From positions 32,238,195-32,302,194 of the forward strand of contig OY978530.1 of the NCBI GenBank assembly GCA_963854835.1: a stretch of DNA of 64,000 nt, read 5' to 3'. Below the pieces are notes generated by a model. The model had not been told where the DNA came from, searched no databases, and was given only the letters and a program-made list of their open reading frames with translations. Of the stretch, positions 1-11,919 are shown piece after piece. Position 1 is the stretch's first letter; the number at the start of each line of letters is the position of its first letter. This DNA comes from Megamerina dolium. Lineage: Eukaryota; Arthropoda; Insecta; Diptera; Megamerinidae. A program made the position numbers and the translations under genes.

Positions 1-801
1 AGATTTATGTCCTCTGGTTTGGAAAGTTAAGCTAAAAATTTAAATAGTGAAGATTTTCATGTTTTAAAATCAGCGTATCCATCTAGTATAGAATTTATCT
101 TATTGAAATGTAAAGGAGTATTTCCATGCGAGTATTTAAATTTAGTTGATCGTTTGAAGGAAAATAATCTCCCTCCTCGAGATCAATTATTCTCCACTTT
201 AAATACTGAGGAATGAACATGCTGTTAGTGTTTGGACTAAATGTAAATGGAAAACTTTGCTCGACTACATGCTGTTGTATTCGAAAACAAATTTTTTTTT
301 GCAGTAGATGTATTTGAAAAGTTTTGCAAAGTGTGTAAAGATATCTATCAACTAGATCCTTGTCATTATCGTACTATACCAGACTTATCCTGGGATGTTA
401 TGTTAAAAACCACCATGATTGAATTAGATCTTTTTCAAGGTATCAACATGTATAATTTCATAAAGAATGGAATAAGAGGTGGTATCGTTCAATGTAGCAA
501 TCGCTATGCGAAAGCAAATAACAAATATCTACCAGAATATGATTGCACTAAACCATCTGAATATGTTATGTATTTAGATGCCAATAAATTATATGGTTGG
601 GCAATGTCTGAGTATTTACTCTTTGGTGGATTTGAATGGGTTGAGGACATTACAGATTTCAATATTTTCTCAACAAGCAATACTTCAGATGCAGGATTTA
701 TTCTAGAAGTTGATCTAGATTATTCTATATCCATTCAAGAATATTATAATGACTTACCGTTCTGTGCTGAAAATAAAAAGCCGCCAATTGGTAAATCAAG
801 A
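1..801 (+). pseudogene. Protein-primed family B DNA polymerase fragment (Polinton/adintovirus-like)
   Basis: This fragment matches the exonuclease-to-palm part of the protein-primed DNA polymerase B (DNA_pol_B_2 type) of Polinton/Maverick and adintovirus-like elements, which copies the element's own linear DNA. It is open at the left window edge. Stops occur near 215-243, and the frame shifts around 285. From there the frame is open to the junction with the LINE. The sequence shows YLDANKLYGWAM at 571-606, the family's version of polymerase motif A. It also shows GIRGG at about 470-484 and the usual AKANNKY stretch shortly before motif A. The later palm motif with the catalytic aspartates is missing because the gene is cut at about 801. 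Related packaging genes lie at 17-21.7 kb and 57-61 kb, but whether this piece came from the same copy cannot be told. The family call is strong. Confidence 0.85.
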
Positions 802-819
802 TAGGTTAGGTTAGGTTAT
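802..819 (+). repeat. Short TTAGG-like tandem repeat at LINE 3' end
   Basis: About three copies of TTAGG/AGGTT lie exactly between the broken polymerase gene and the 3' end of the minus-strand LOA LINE. Several LINE clades end in short tandem repeats instead of poly(A). The simplest reading is therefore the LINE's own 3' tail, not telomeric DNA. Confidence 0.6.
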
Positions 820-829
820 GCGGCCGCCC

Positions 830-3800
830 AAAGGGGGGCGCACTTAGGCCAAATAATTGGCCCATTGTGTCACCATGCATCGTTGATGCTTACCATCCTA
901 TCTCCTCTGTTAAGCGGAACCATTGGGATTTCCTAATGAATAGAGCAATGTCCCTGACAGCCATGGGTGCAAGCTCAGTGGTATCTGTAAAAAAGGTACT
1001 CCCTAGTACAGTGTGCCTTCTGCGTGCCAAGGCGGGGCATCTACAGAGGAAGTGGTGAACACTCTCTTCCTCTTCCTCGTCCTGGCAGTTGCGACAAAAA
1101 TCGTTGGCCGGTAAGCCGAGCCTTGCAGCATGCCTACCCACAAGCCAGTGGCCCGTGAGTACGGCGACTACATTACTGATGGTTTTCCTGCCCATTGACA
1201 ACAGTGAACGGGTTCGTCTATTGTCAAGGGTTGGCCAGATTTTCCTAGTGGTAGCACAAGAGCTCTCATCCCGCCATCTTCTGTTGACTATGGTGAGATA
1301 ATATTGTGTGATAAGAAGCGGAATTCCGGCTTGATGAACCTAGTGCCCGATCTCGCCAATTCATCTGCCGCACAGTTCCCTGGAATGTCCCTATGACCCG
1401 GTACCCATACAATGTGTACATTGTAGTGCTCCGCTAGCTCGTAAAGAGCTGAGCGCCATTTAAGGGCAAGTGCCGAACGTTCCTGCGAGAGATTTGATAG
1501 CAGCTTGACTGTCGGTGTAGATAAAAACATCTTTGAAGGATATTATATTACAGCGAAGCCACGTTGCCGCCTCCTTTATAGCCATTATCTCAGCTAGAAA
1601 AACACTGCAAAAGTCGGGTAATCGGAACTTGAGCTTTACGCGTAAGGAATCAGAAAAACGCCACCTCCTACCCTACCCTCCAATTTGGAGCCATCTGTGT
1701 ACAATTGTACTGATTGAACTCAAGTTTCGTTGACAATACCCCTATTCCATTCTTCCGTTGGGGGTATATGGATTGAGAATCTATTGTCAAAGCATGGTGT
1801 GGGGATGGTATAGTCGATGGCATTCGGAATCGTAGTGCACTCCCCCAGGATCCTTGAATGCCCGTATCCTAGTTGAGCCCAGCGTGAAGCTATGTTTAGC
1901 CTAATTGCTGATATCAGAGCTCTCTGCTTGCCAAATAAATCTACGGGGAGTAGATGCAGTAGCGAGTAGAGCGCTTTTGACGGAGTGGTTCTTAGAGCGC
2001 CTGTTGTCAACACCGCAGACGTCCTTTGAACCTTATCTATTTGTCGTCTGTGTTCCTCCTTATTTAAGGATTACCACCAGACTATCACACCGTAAAAAAG
2101 AATTGGTCTCACGACCTCAGAGTATAGCTATGATACGATTGTAGGACTCATCCCCCATCTTTTACCTATGGCTTTCTTACAGGAATAAAGTGCTGAAGTT
2201 GCTTTACGAACCCTTTCCATCGTGTTTGGTTTCCAACTTAGTTTCCTATCTAAAGTTATACCCAAGTATTTCGCCTGTTCAGTTAGCTTTAGACTAGTTC
2301 TCCCAATTCTAGGTAAGGTAAAAATAGGTATTTTATGCTTTCTAGTAAAGAGGACTAGCTCAGTTTTGGCAGGGTTGATGGCCAGACCAGAGTTTGAAGC
2401 CCATTTGGACAGATATTGATAAGGCATGGTACATCACTTCGGTGAGTGTATTTAAATATTTTCCCGATGCCACAAGTGCCACATCATCTGCATAAGCCAC
2501 CGCTTTGCATCCCGTGGCCTGTAAAGATATGAGAACTTCATTGATGGTTAAGTTTTACAAAAGAGGCGACAGCACACCCCCTTGAGGGGTGCCCTTATTC
2601 GTAAATCTGCTAATGCATGAGGTACCCAATGTTTGAGTTTGTCACTCTTTGCCTTAGCAACAGACTAATGCATCTAATAATAGGTTCATCCATTTTAAGT
2701 AGTGCAAGAGAGTTTTCACTGATTCTGAGTTTATGTTATTGAAGGCACCCTCAATACCTAGAAATGTGACCAAGCTAGATTCTTTGCAGTGCAAAGATGT
2801 TTCGATCTTCTGCACAAGTGAGTGAAGGGCTGTCTCAACGGACTTGCCTTTTTTATATGCGTGTTGCAATGAAGAGATATTCTTAGTATCTATAGAGCCC
2901 CTTAAGTACACATCAAGTAGTCTTTCAAGGGTTTTTAATAAGAAGGATGATAGACTTATAGTTCTGAAATCATTTGGCTTTGAGTGGGACGTTTTTCCGC
3001 CTTTAGGGATAAACACTACGTTAACTTGTAGCCATGTCTTGGGGACATAGCATAGCCTTAGGCATGCAGAGAAGATTTCCTCCAACCAAGGTGTTAGATG
3101 GTCCGCACACTTCTACATGTCCGCGGGTATAATTCCATTAGGTCCTGGTGACTTGAATGGTTTAAAATTAATTAATATTTGTGTTACTGATTACTTTGTG
3201 CGGGGTGTCGTAGATAATTCTACTAGGATTAACATTGGGAGTTCGGCCAGGGCTGTCCTCCAAACAGCCTGGAAAATGGGTATCAATTAGTACCCGAAGA
3301 GTTTCCAGACTTGAAGTGGCCCAATCACCATCCCCCTTCATAATGAAGCTGGGTGTAACTGGATTTGTTGCGAGAATCTTTCGTAGGCGGCTTGCCTCTG
3401 AAATTTCTTCTATGTTGCTGCAAAAGTCATTCCATGATGATCTTTTTGCTCTCCTAATCGCCTTTTTAGACACTCGTAGGCTCTCCTTATAGAGTTGTCA
3501 TTGATGAGTGATTGATTGGCTCGGTTGAATTGCTGTCGACACTCCTTCCTTAGAGTGATGATCTCTACAGACCACCACGGAGGTCTCTTCTTTTTTGGAG
3601 TCCTTCTAATTGGATAGAACGCTACAGTAGCTTTCCTGTAAGCTTCTGTAACTTGATCAACAGCGGCCTCAAGCTGCTCCTCATTTTGCAGGCTTGAGGG
3701 CGCCTGAGTGAGGGATTTATTCAGGGTGGCCCTATACTTGGCCCAATTTGTGCGTTTCCTATTAAGATATAGTGTCTGCTTTTGTGGCCTTATATCAAGG

Positions 3801-4453
3801 CGGAAGCTAATATACCTACGATCCGAGAAAGAGTGTTCCTTGTCCACCCTCCATTCCCTAACTAGACAGTCCGAAGATTCATTCGTAAGGGTTATATCTA
3901 AAACCTCCTCCCTGTTGCAGGTAATAAAGGTCGGTTCTGTACCCATATTTGCGAGAGTCAAGTTAGAACTAATAATATATTCAAAAAGTGACTCACCTCG
4001 TTTGTTGTTATCTGAGCTGCCCCAGATATAATGGTGTGCGTTGGCGTCGGCTCCCATCACTAGGTTCGCCTCGCGTTTCCCCGCCTCTCGAACTGCCTTC
4101 CTTATTAAAGGGTGAGGTGAGAGTTCAGTATAATCGTGAGCCATGTACGCAGACATCAGCCAATATATTTGGGATTAATAATCTAACGCAATGGTCACAG
4201 CATTATTGTCACTATAATCAGATAGTAGGAATGCTTTGTAGCATTTCTTCACTAAAACACATGATCAAGGCTTACCTGCGTTTTGAGCATAGTAGTGTCC
4301 ATAATTTTCGGAGCTTAGTCCGCGCACCTTATCATCCAGGACCCACGGTTCCTGAATTAAAAAGATGTCCTCCGCTTTATCGCTTAGCCGGAGGACGAGA
4401 GCAGCGGAAGCTGCTTTAGAGTGGTGCAAATTAATCTGGACCACCCTAAGCAT
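830..4453 (-). pseudogene. LOA LINE ORF2: endonuclease, reverse transcriptase, RNase H
   Basis: This is the enzyme ORF of the LINE. It nicks target DNA, reverse transcribes the RNA in place and removes the RNA strand. The start at 4453 opens with an APE-type endonuclease (VVQINLHHSK, then FLIQEPW). Endonuclease continues in the frame 3410-4156 (GADANAHHYIWGS). The reverse transcriptase covers about 2100-3150, with AYADDVAL near 2480-2502. RNase H begins with TDGSKLEG near 1690, continues with TDSQAAIK near 1505 and then WVPGHRDIPGN and ADELARSG at 1345-1400. The tail at 890-1201 has LTGHWLVGRHAARLG and a CRNC..HHFLCRC Cys/His cluster. At least six frameshifts or stops split it, so it is a pseudogene. 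The domain order matches LOA. Confidence 0.85.
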
Positions 4454-5611
4454 CTTCCTTTGCAGAATTTAATATAGACGCCTCGTTCACCGTCGTATCG
4501 GTGTCCTCGACGTCATATCTTATTAATTCGTCCTCATCCGCTGTGCTAACTTCCACATTTCGGAAGAGGTCGCCAACCATCTCAGACGTTGACAGCGTAT
4601 CGCAGTCCCCCCCCCACGACATGTCCTCAACCGGGGCCGAACTTACTTTCGTATCCCCTGGTTTTGGGTCTACTTTTCCTGCGTCTTTTTCATAGACTTT
4701 CAGGGTGATTTGGGAGAAGCCATAGCTTATCACCCCCTTCTGTTTAGCGAGAGGTGCCAAGGATTGCTCATTTAAGATCACAACGACCTGTCTTGAGTTC
4801 TCCATGGCCTCTCCCACAGGTCCGCACAGGACATTAGTTTGATGCGTCCTTGATGCCATCCGGCATCTCTGCAGCAAACGACCGGGCCAGAGTTCCTCGC
4901 CAGGATATCCCTGTATATCCTAAGGAGATTTATCTCCACTAGGCCCATTGCCCGAATGGCAGTGCTCCATCTTCATGGTTCCTATCAATGACGGCAAGGA
5001 TAAGGTGGTCCTTTGTCACGTCACTGAAGGAACGCGCTTGGATATTGAATGTGGCCGAAGCCGAAATTTTCGCCTTTTTTGGCTTAGAAAGCTGCTCTTC
5101 TTGCGAGCGTTGCCGTTCCAGAAGAACGGGCATTTTCGCGTTCAGCGATTATGCCTTTTGCCCACTCCAGAGATTCTTTTTCTCGCTCTGAGAGTTCTGT
5201 TACCGGGACGCCACCGAGCTTTTCAGTAATTCTGAAAGCGGCTCTTCTTTCCCTAAATGTCCGGACAGACCCGCTTATTGGTTTAGCGGGAACTGTCACA
5301 TTAGAGGCAGTAGCTGAAGTTGATAGATCTAAGTCCAAAGGGGATGTGGCTGCTGAAACAGGAGTCGCAGCCTTTGATAGTGTCTTAGTAGCAGTGGGTC
5401 TTGATATGGTAGTCACAGACCCTTTGCTAACTTGCACTGATTTCCTCGATTTCAGTGGTTTGGTGCCCAGAACTGGTATGCTTCTGCGTACAGGTGCTTT
5501 AGGGACAGCGGAGGAACCTGACTTTAGCATTTTATGCTCCACGCTTCCCGAAGAAGTTACAATTTTGGGACGAGTCCCTGTGGTGTCCGATTTGGACGAT
5601 TTGTTGTCCAT
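4446..5611 (-). pseudogene. LOA LINE ORF1 (nucleic-acid-binding, DUF4780-like)
   Basis: The first ORF of the LOA LINE would encode the RNA-binding structural protein of the retrotransposition particle. An N-terminal Ser/Thr/Lys-rich low-complexity part (start 5611) leads into a charged helix containing RERRAAFRITEKLGG. It then enters a DUF4780-like region with RDAGWHQGRIKLMSCAD (about 4840-4900) and a downstream KGVISYGFSQITLKVYEK segment. The frame is broken at least twice, near 5085 and 4880-4940. It ends at TAG 4446-4448. That stop overlaps the ORF2 start codon in the string ATGCTTAG, which suggests coupled termination and reinitiation. The same domain recurs in the LOA relic at 45049-45470. 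Confidence 0.75.
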
Positions 5612-5811
5612 ATTTCATATACAACCGCTTATCCGACGTATCAGCCATCGCGGTCTAATCTTTTAGGAGGGACTTGGAGGTCGTCCGAAGCAGAGCCCTA
5701 TAGTCCACAGTTACTCCCTGAGCCGGACAGGTATCAGAAAAGCTCCGTTAAAATACAGCCAGTAAAGTCCCCCGGCTGCAAACTAACCAGTGGGCACGGA
5801 AACGCCTAACA

Positions 5812-6170
5812 CCCTGGATTGGGAGAAGAATTTTATCGACTCCCAGGTCTAGATCCGTAGTGTTCTGTTGATTAGCAGGGTCACCTCAAGCAGGATGTGA
5901 CAGAGTCACGCACTAGCGGTCTTGGTCAGATAGAGGATAGCGTCGTATATAAAGCTACGGCTGTATTGCGCATATTCTGACCCTGCAAAGAAAGTGCAGA
6001 TCTGCAAATACACAGGCGCGCGAATATGCCTGACCCCAAGCACACTCGCACATCCACATACCTGCACACTTGCACCCTTGCTTGACCGCTAAATCAAGAT
6101 AAATAACACCCGATTTAAATAACAAAAAATAATTACGTTATTCATTATCGCAATCTTAAACAACGTATTA
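5812..6170. other. Non-coding stretch, probable LOA 5' UTR
   Basis: There is no coding signal. The stretch 5990-6090 is rich in CA/CACAC steps and may belong to the LOA 5' UTR. The last 80 bases before the Jockey poly(A) tract are AT-rich and unassigned. Confidence 0.4.
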
Positions 6171-8880
6171 TTTTTTTTTCAATTTCTTCTATTTATTGTA
6201 TCTTTCTTACGAAACTAACAAAAATTATACAAATCTTATATACCAAAAAATACATTTTGTTGATTCTACACCAATGTGTACATCATTCAAATAAATTAAA
6301 GCAAACAAATATAACATGTGATGTCATGAAGGACATATATAATATTAATGAGAGATTATGTGAAAGATATATTTAAAACATTTTTCCTTTTTAGTCTTTT
6401 AATATATTTAAGTTTAAGGAGCTCTCTCGTTAGAGTATTAGGATGATTACTTAGTCGTTCAGAGTAACGTTGGCAATGTTTCCCTATGTCTATTTTAATA
6501 GTGTCAATCTGTAGATCCTTGTGTATATTTGTGTTACTGATGTACCAAGGAGCTCGGCAAAGACGTCTAAGGAATTTAGATTGAACATGCTGAATTTTCT
6601 CAATATTAGAGTTTGAAGAAGTGCCCCAAAGCTGAATGCCGTAGCTCCAAATTGGTTTAATGGTGGACTTGAATATAAGCATTTTATTATGAAGTTACAA
6701 TTTCGAGGCGTTTCCAATCAACCAATGAAGTTTGGCTGCTTTTAATTTAGCATACGATTGCTTTGTTTCAATGTGCTTCTTCCAGGTTAGCCTTCTATCG
6801 AGATGAAAGCCTAGATAGGTCACTTCGTTTTTTTGTGGTATTTTTTGACCATTAATTTGTAGTTGAGGGCATGATTCGTTGATTCTAATACACCATGTCT
6901 CCAGCCAGTGTTGTACTCTTTTTAAGTGACTTTGCATTTTTTCTGACGTTTTACTGGGATTATCATCGACGCTCAAGATTGCTGTATCGTCTGCAAAAGT
7001 TGATGTGAAAAGATTGCCATTTGTTGGTATATCTGAAGTGTAGATTAGATATAAAAAGGGACCTAAGACGCTTCCTTGAGGGACCCCAGCCATTATCGTA
7101 CGTGTTTGAGTTAGATATGATCTTTGTTTAACCATAAATTTCCTATTCAACAGATAGCTCTTTAATATTTTGCAAATGTTATCAGGAAAGAGACAACAGA
7201 TTTTGTGAAGTAGGCCATCATGCCAAACCTTATCAAAAGCTTGTGCGACGTCCAGAAATACTGCTGAGCAGTACTGCTTTGCTTCGAACGCTTTTGTAAT
7301 GTTAGATACTATTCTGTGAACTTGTTCTACTGTACCATGTTTTGCTCTGAACCCAAATTGATGCAACGGTATAATGTTATTTGCTTCAACAATTGGCTGT
7401 ATCTTCAACATGAATAGTTTTTCAAACACTTTGGATAGGATAGGCAGCAGGCTAATAGGCCTGTACGACGATACATTAGTTGAATCTTTTCCAGGTTTTG
7501 CAATCATAATTATTTGGGAAATTTTCCATGCTGAGGGGAAATAACAAAGGCGTGGTATTGCATTCATTATGTGTAACAGCTGTTTTACTACAATTTGAGG
7601 TAGCTCGGCGATTATTTTGGCACTTATTTTATCATACCCTGCAGCTTTTTTGAAGTTTAGTTCATTTATGATTTTGTTAAGTTCCTTTAAAGAAAATCTC
7701 ACTAAGGTAGTAGAGCTGTTATTGGTCATTATTGGTAATCCTCCATCTCTTGTAGATTCATTTGGTTTGAAAACGCCTTCTAAGAGATTTGCAAATGCTT
7801 CTGCTTTATCTTGATCGCTTCTTGCCCATGATCTATCTGACATTCGTATTGGAGCCTCTTTTATTATCGGACACTTTACACCTTTGACTGCTTTCCACAG
7901 AGAATAATCTGTATCTTTTGTTGCAGCAAGATTACTAATATATACATTTAAACGTCTCTCTTCGGCTTCTTTTAAGATTCTTTTAAGTGTTTTAGTGCAG
8001 TCTGCCAATGTTTGTTTTAGGTTTGGTGATCTATGCTGCTGCCATTCTCTCCTTTCCTTTTAATTTTAATTAATTCCTCAATATCGGCATTTGTATGCTT
8101 TTTATAATCTTGTAATTTATTTTGAGGTGTTGCAATTTTAGCAGCTTCATGAGCCAACTTGATGAAATATTCAACTGCACTGTCGATTTGCTTTACTGTC
8201 TAAGAGGTATTTTAAGGCCAATGTGAAAACTAATATATTTTTTATAATTTAGCCAATTAGTGAATTTGTTTGTAAGATACTGGCTTGATTCTCTGAAACT
8301 AACTAAAACATTTAGTAAAATGAACGATGGAGAATGATCAGATGAAAGTTCAAAGGATGGCCATGCCTTTAAATGGGTTCTTTTTAGACTTTTAGTTACT
8401 GTAGAGTCAATAAGATCCGGTACTTTTCTAGGATCCGAAGGCCAGTAAGTAGGTTGGCCGGTAGATATGGCATCATATCCGTTGCTTGATATTGTCGAGA
8501 AAAGACGTCTACCTTTTGGAGATATAAGCCTGGAACCCCAATAAGTGTGCTTGGCGTTATAGTCCCCCGCCGCGATAAACGTATGCCCTAAAGTTGCAAA
8601 AAATTCTGAAAATTGTGATTCTGTAATACTATGTCTAGGAGGACAGTAAACAGAAGATATTGTTAATTTTTGGGTACTTGTTTCTATACAAATAGAGGTG
8701 GAATGAATATATTCTTTCCAAATTCTTCTAATGCATGTTTTATTCTATTTTTGATGAGAATAGCTGTCCCTGCTCTTGCCTTATTTTCAGGGTGTTTGGT
8801 ATCATAAAGCGTAAACCCATTTATTGAAAAATTACGTATTATGAATGGGTTAAAACTTGTAAAAATACATCGTATTTTGA
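6171..8880 (-). mobile_element. Jockey-type LINE
   Basis: A minus-strand LINE with endonuclease, reverse transcriptase and a C-terminal domain but no RNase H, as in the Jockey clade. Its 3' end shows AATAAA followed by an A-run (T-run at 6171-6179 on the plus strand). The same AAAGATACAATAAAT ending occurs in the copy at 27480-29338, so both belong to one subfamily. The endonuclease half is heavily decayed and ORF1 is absent, so the copy is 5' truncated. Confidence 0.85.
6356..8880 (-). pseudogene. Jockey LINE polymerase (endonuclease-RT)
   Basis: The best-preserved part is an open frame at 6695-8008 of 437 residues. It holds the reverse transcriptase with KPGKDSTNVSSYRPISLLP (fingers), VFLDVAQAFDKVWH (motif A, first catalytic Asp), AGVPQGSVLGPFLY (motif B) and TFADDTAIL (motif C, near 6990). 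The C-terminal part continues in another frame at 6356-6682 (YGIQLWGTSSNSNIEKIQ, then CRAPWY). Upstream, 8010-8880 keeps only fragments of the endonuclease, such as KHPENKARAGTAILIKN, with many stops. The protein would make cDNA at the nicked target. Frameshifts at about 6690 and throughout the endonuclease make it non-functional. Confidence 0.85.
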
Positions 8881-8952
8881 AATTTAAACAATCAAATTGG
8901 TTAAAGAATCACGTCGATAGTAATACATATTATAAAAACCTTAAAAAAAAAT

Positions 8953-9888
8953 GTGTTCGAAACAAATTTGTTTAAACAAAGCGTTACAATGGCTCCAGAG
9001 CAGGGACTCTCTCAAAAACACTACGTAGGAAACCACAACCATGACCGAATAACCACATCCACCCGGGTTGGGGTTTACACACTAAAAAAAGAAGGCTTAC
9101 AATTACAAATGCAGTATCATGATCTATCAACAGAAGGAGGAGTTAAAGATTGCCGACAGCGGCTGAGTAGTTACGCGAAAGAACATCAAGCCAGGCAGAC
9201 CATTGCTGAAACCGATGCCGGACTAGCTCCATCGGTTAATGTCACCATACCTCCATTAAATTCATTGCCAGTTGTGTCGGTAAATATAGCACCACCATTG
9301 CCTACTTCATTACCGGGTTACGAAGTAATGCATACAATACAACGCTGGGGGCTAATATTCGATGGCAAGAGAAATTTTTTCGAATTAATTGAGCATATTG
9401 AAGAATTAGCGGTATGGTACTTGGCATCGTTCGATAGGTTACTTTTGCCAATGAACGAATTATGCCACCACAGAGCTAGACATTGCCATAAGAGAGAGAC
9501 CGTGCACAATTGGCAGGAATTTAGGGAGGCAGCCATGCGATTCTTCCTGCCACCGTGATATATACATCGGCTAGAAGACGATATCGCTAGACGGAGACAA
9601 GGGCCACGCGAAAAAGCGAAATAATTTATAAGGAGTTTCATGGCACTGACACTGCAATACCCGCGACTAAAATGGGAATGCCATCTAGAACGTGTAAATG
9701 ACGGGCTACGGACAGAGTATCAGCTGTACATAAAACGATGTGAGTTCGACGATATCGATATGTTAATGGCACTCGCAGGTGAATACTATCATATTGGTGC
9801 AGAAGAATTACGACGAAACAGGCCACACCCTACTAATGCATTGAGTCAAAAGGGCACAAGCACACAGCGATACATATGGTGAGAGAAG
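8953..9888 (+). pseudogene. Gypsy Gag
   Basis: This is the capsid-type structural protein of a gypsy element. The frame 8953-9558 leads into the capsid fold with TIQRWGLIFDG, HIEELAVWY, HNWQEFREAAMRFFLPP. After a stop at 9557-9559 and a frame change, the conserved C-terminal capsid half continues (LEDDIARRRQGPREKAK, then LERVNDGLRTEYQLYIKR and LAGEYYHIGAEELRR). The next stop is at about 9880. No zinc knuckle is visible before the LINE insertion. The assignment rests on the W-x-FDG start and the R-x-EY-x-LYI-x-R segment typical of insect gypsy Gags. Confidence 0.7.
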
Positions 9889-9940
9889 GACAACACAATG
9901 AGGAGTTACACCCTGATTACCGGATATATCCCAACATAAC

Positions 9941-10736
9941 TTACTTACTTATGTGGCCATAACAACCGAGTATTGATTTAGGCCGAAAAGAACATGCTTC
10001 TCTAGCTGGCGTCAGTTAGAAATTCCAAGCGCCGTCAGGTTCTCCAGTACTTGGTCTTTCCACCGCAGGTTAGGTTTTCCTCTTCTGGAGCGTGCTCTTC
10101 CATTCGCTCGACATGACCTAGCCAGCGCAGCCGCTGGATTTTGATGCGCTTTACTATGTCTCTATTAGCATACAGCTCATACAGCTCATGGTTGTACCTT
10201 ATTCGGTACTCGCCACCAACGCAAATAGGTCCAAAGATTTTGCGTAGGACTTATCTCTCGAAAACTCCAAGCATTCGCTCATCTGAGGTGGAAATTGTCC
10301 AGGCTTCAGCGCCATATGTTAGGACAGGCATGATGAGAGACTTGTAGTGTGTAGTTTTCGTTCTTCGACAGAGGGCCCGACTTCTCAATTGCTTACTTAG
10401 TCCAAAGTAGCACCTGTTTGCAAGAGTGATCCTTCGCAATAAATCCAGGCTAACGTCATTACTGCTGTTAATGCTGGTTCCAAGATAGACAAAGTCCCTT
10501 ACTACTTCAAAAGCGTAGTTATCAACAGTGACGTGCTGTCCAAGACGCCGGGACTCTTTGTTTGTTGATATTAGTTACTTCGTCTTGCCCTCGTTCACCG
10601 TAAGACCCATCCGACGCGACTCTCTTTCTAACGCTGAGAATGCTGCACTGACTGCTCGCGTGTTCATGCCGATTATGCCAATATCGTCGGCATACGCCAA
10701 CAGCATGACACTTTTGTTGAAGATAGTGCCATTATG
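9941..10736 (-). mobile_element. RTE-like LINE, 5'-truncated, with 10-bp TSD
   Basis: A minus-strand 3' fragment of the same RTE-like family as 49252-52230. It starts (3' end) with the TTACTTACTTATGTGGCCAT tail and covers the RT C-terminal region. CCAACATAAC flanks it at 9931-9940 and 10737-10746, a target-site duplication. It interrupts the gypsy remnant, so it is younger than that element. Confidence 0.85.
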
Positions 10737-11289
10737 CCAACATAACCTGCCATGATAAACCAGTCAAAGCACTGGTCTACGCCTATGCAGCTTTAACGTT
10801 AGTGAGTAAAGGAATTCGTAACCACTTGCGGCATCGGCAAAAGCTGATCACTTCAACACAGCAAATCATGTTAGCTAACGGCGAAGAAACTTCGACTGAT
10901 CAGATTGCGCATTGAGCTATGCGGACGGCAACAATTACGTACTGTTGTAAGAACGAACGATCTTTCTCACTTTTCCATATACAACTCCACCACCATGAAA
11001 CCACGATCACTCTCTATAAAACCTGGAGTTGATCAATGGCTAGCCAAGAAACAGCGGTTCTATCGACGCGATGCTAATATAGAATACCGAAACGGCACAC
11101 GAAATAATGTTGTTGATATACATTGTCGAAACACGCTAGGCATATTGAATTTACCTCTAAAAGAATAAATCATTTGAACAAACAAAAATGGCAGAACGCG
11201 ACAAATGATACGAGTGACACCTGAGAAAAAAAGCTATACTGGCGATAATACAGGAAAAATATAGGTGGAAAAAGAGAAGAACCGACGGT

Positions 11290-11470
11290 AGGCTTGTTCG
11301 TGCCTCCCAACCAGCGAGACGCTGTCATTCTAGAAAATAATTACGCCCTGACAGCGGGTCACTTTGGGATGTCAAGAACCTTGCGACGGATTAGGAAATA
11401 ATATCATTGGCCGAGAATATTCGACGACGTCAGAAAATACGTCAAATCATGTCAAGCACTCAAACTCTAG
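11290..11470 (+). pseudogene. Gypsy integrase zinc-binding fragment
   Basis: The frame carries the H2C2 zinc-binding module that opens retroviral-type integrases: LFVPPNQRDAVILE, then TAGHFGMSRTLRRI, then WPRIFDDVRKYVKSC. Only the final His and a Cys of the module and one frame break (near 11399) are visible. The catalytic core is absent. It belongs to the gypsy remnant whose Gag begins at 8953. Confidence 0.65.
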
Positions 11471-11919
11471 CATTCCCATCACTGTCATCCCATCTGTTCA
11501 ACAAACGCTTCACCTCGCAATAATAATTCAAGCGAAAGAAGTTCCACCTCACCAATGCACAGAGGAAAACAATCTCATGTTAATGTACAACTCGGCTAGA
11601 TACAACGACATACAAGGAGGAAGAACCTTACTCTCGGTTTTATTAATTAAGTATTTCTTTTTGCTTATTATTATTGTTATTTAAAATTTACATTTTATAT
11701 TTATATGATTATTTATAATTTGTATTTTCATTACTATTATTTTATACGCATACGTATAAAATAGGTTTTCCTTTTTCTATAGGAATAGGTATTTTCATTG
11801 TAAATTAGGGGGGAGTATAACATGCATACCAAATGATAAATAATCAAATGCTTATATCATTGTATTTTATTTCGATCACTTTTGATCAATATATACATGT
11901 GTTTCCCTTTATACACACT

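Larger units (their letters stand above)
802..5811 (-). mobile_element. LOA-type non-LTR retrotransposon, near full length, decayed
   Basis: A two-ORF LINE on the minus strand. ORF1 carries a DUF4780-like domain, and ORF2 has endonuclease, reverse transcriptase, RNase H and a terminal Cys-rich segment in that order. The RNase H plus the Cys-rich tail point to the LOA/R1 group. The 3' end abuts the TTAGG-like tail at 802-819. The 5' limit is uncertain: the 5' UTR may reach about 6090. Related fragments lie at 30360-31590, 44889-45723 and 58431-59402, all on the same strand. The copy carries several frameshifts and stops, so it cannot be autonomous. Confidence 0.85.
8953..11900 (+). mobile_element. 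Ty3/gypsy retrotransposon remnant, internally deleted
   Basis: Gag (8983-9882) is followed, after a LINE insertion at 9941-10736, by decayed sequence and the zinc-binding N-terminus of an integrase (about 11290-11470). It ends in a purine-rich tract AGGGGGGAG near 11806-11815, a plausible polypurine tract before a 3' LTR remnant. Protease, reverse transcriptase and RNase H are missing, so the copy has a large internal deletion. Confidence 0.7.

Noticed and set aside
802..819. Telomere sequence
   Set aside because: Only about three TTAGG-like units, placed exactly at a LINE 3' end, in a genome that appears dipteran.
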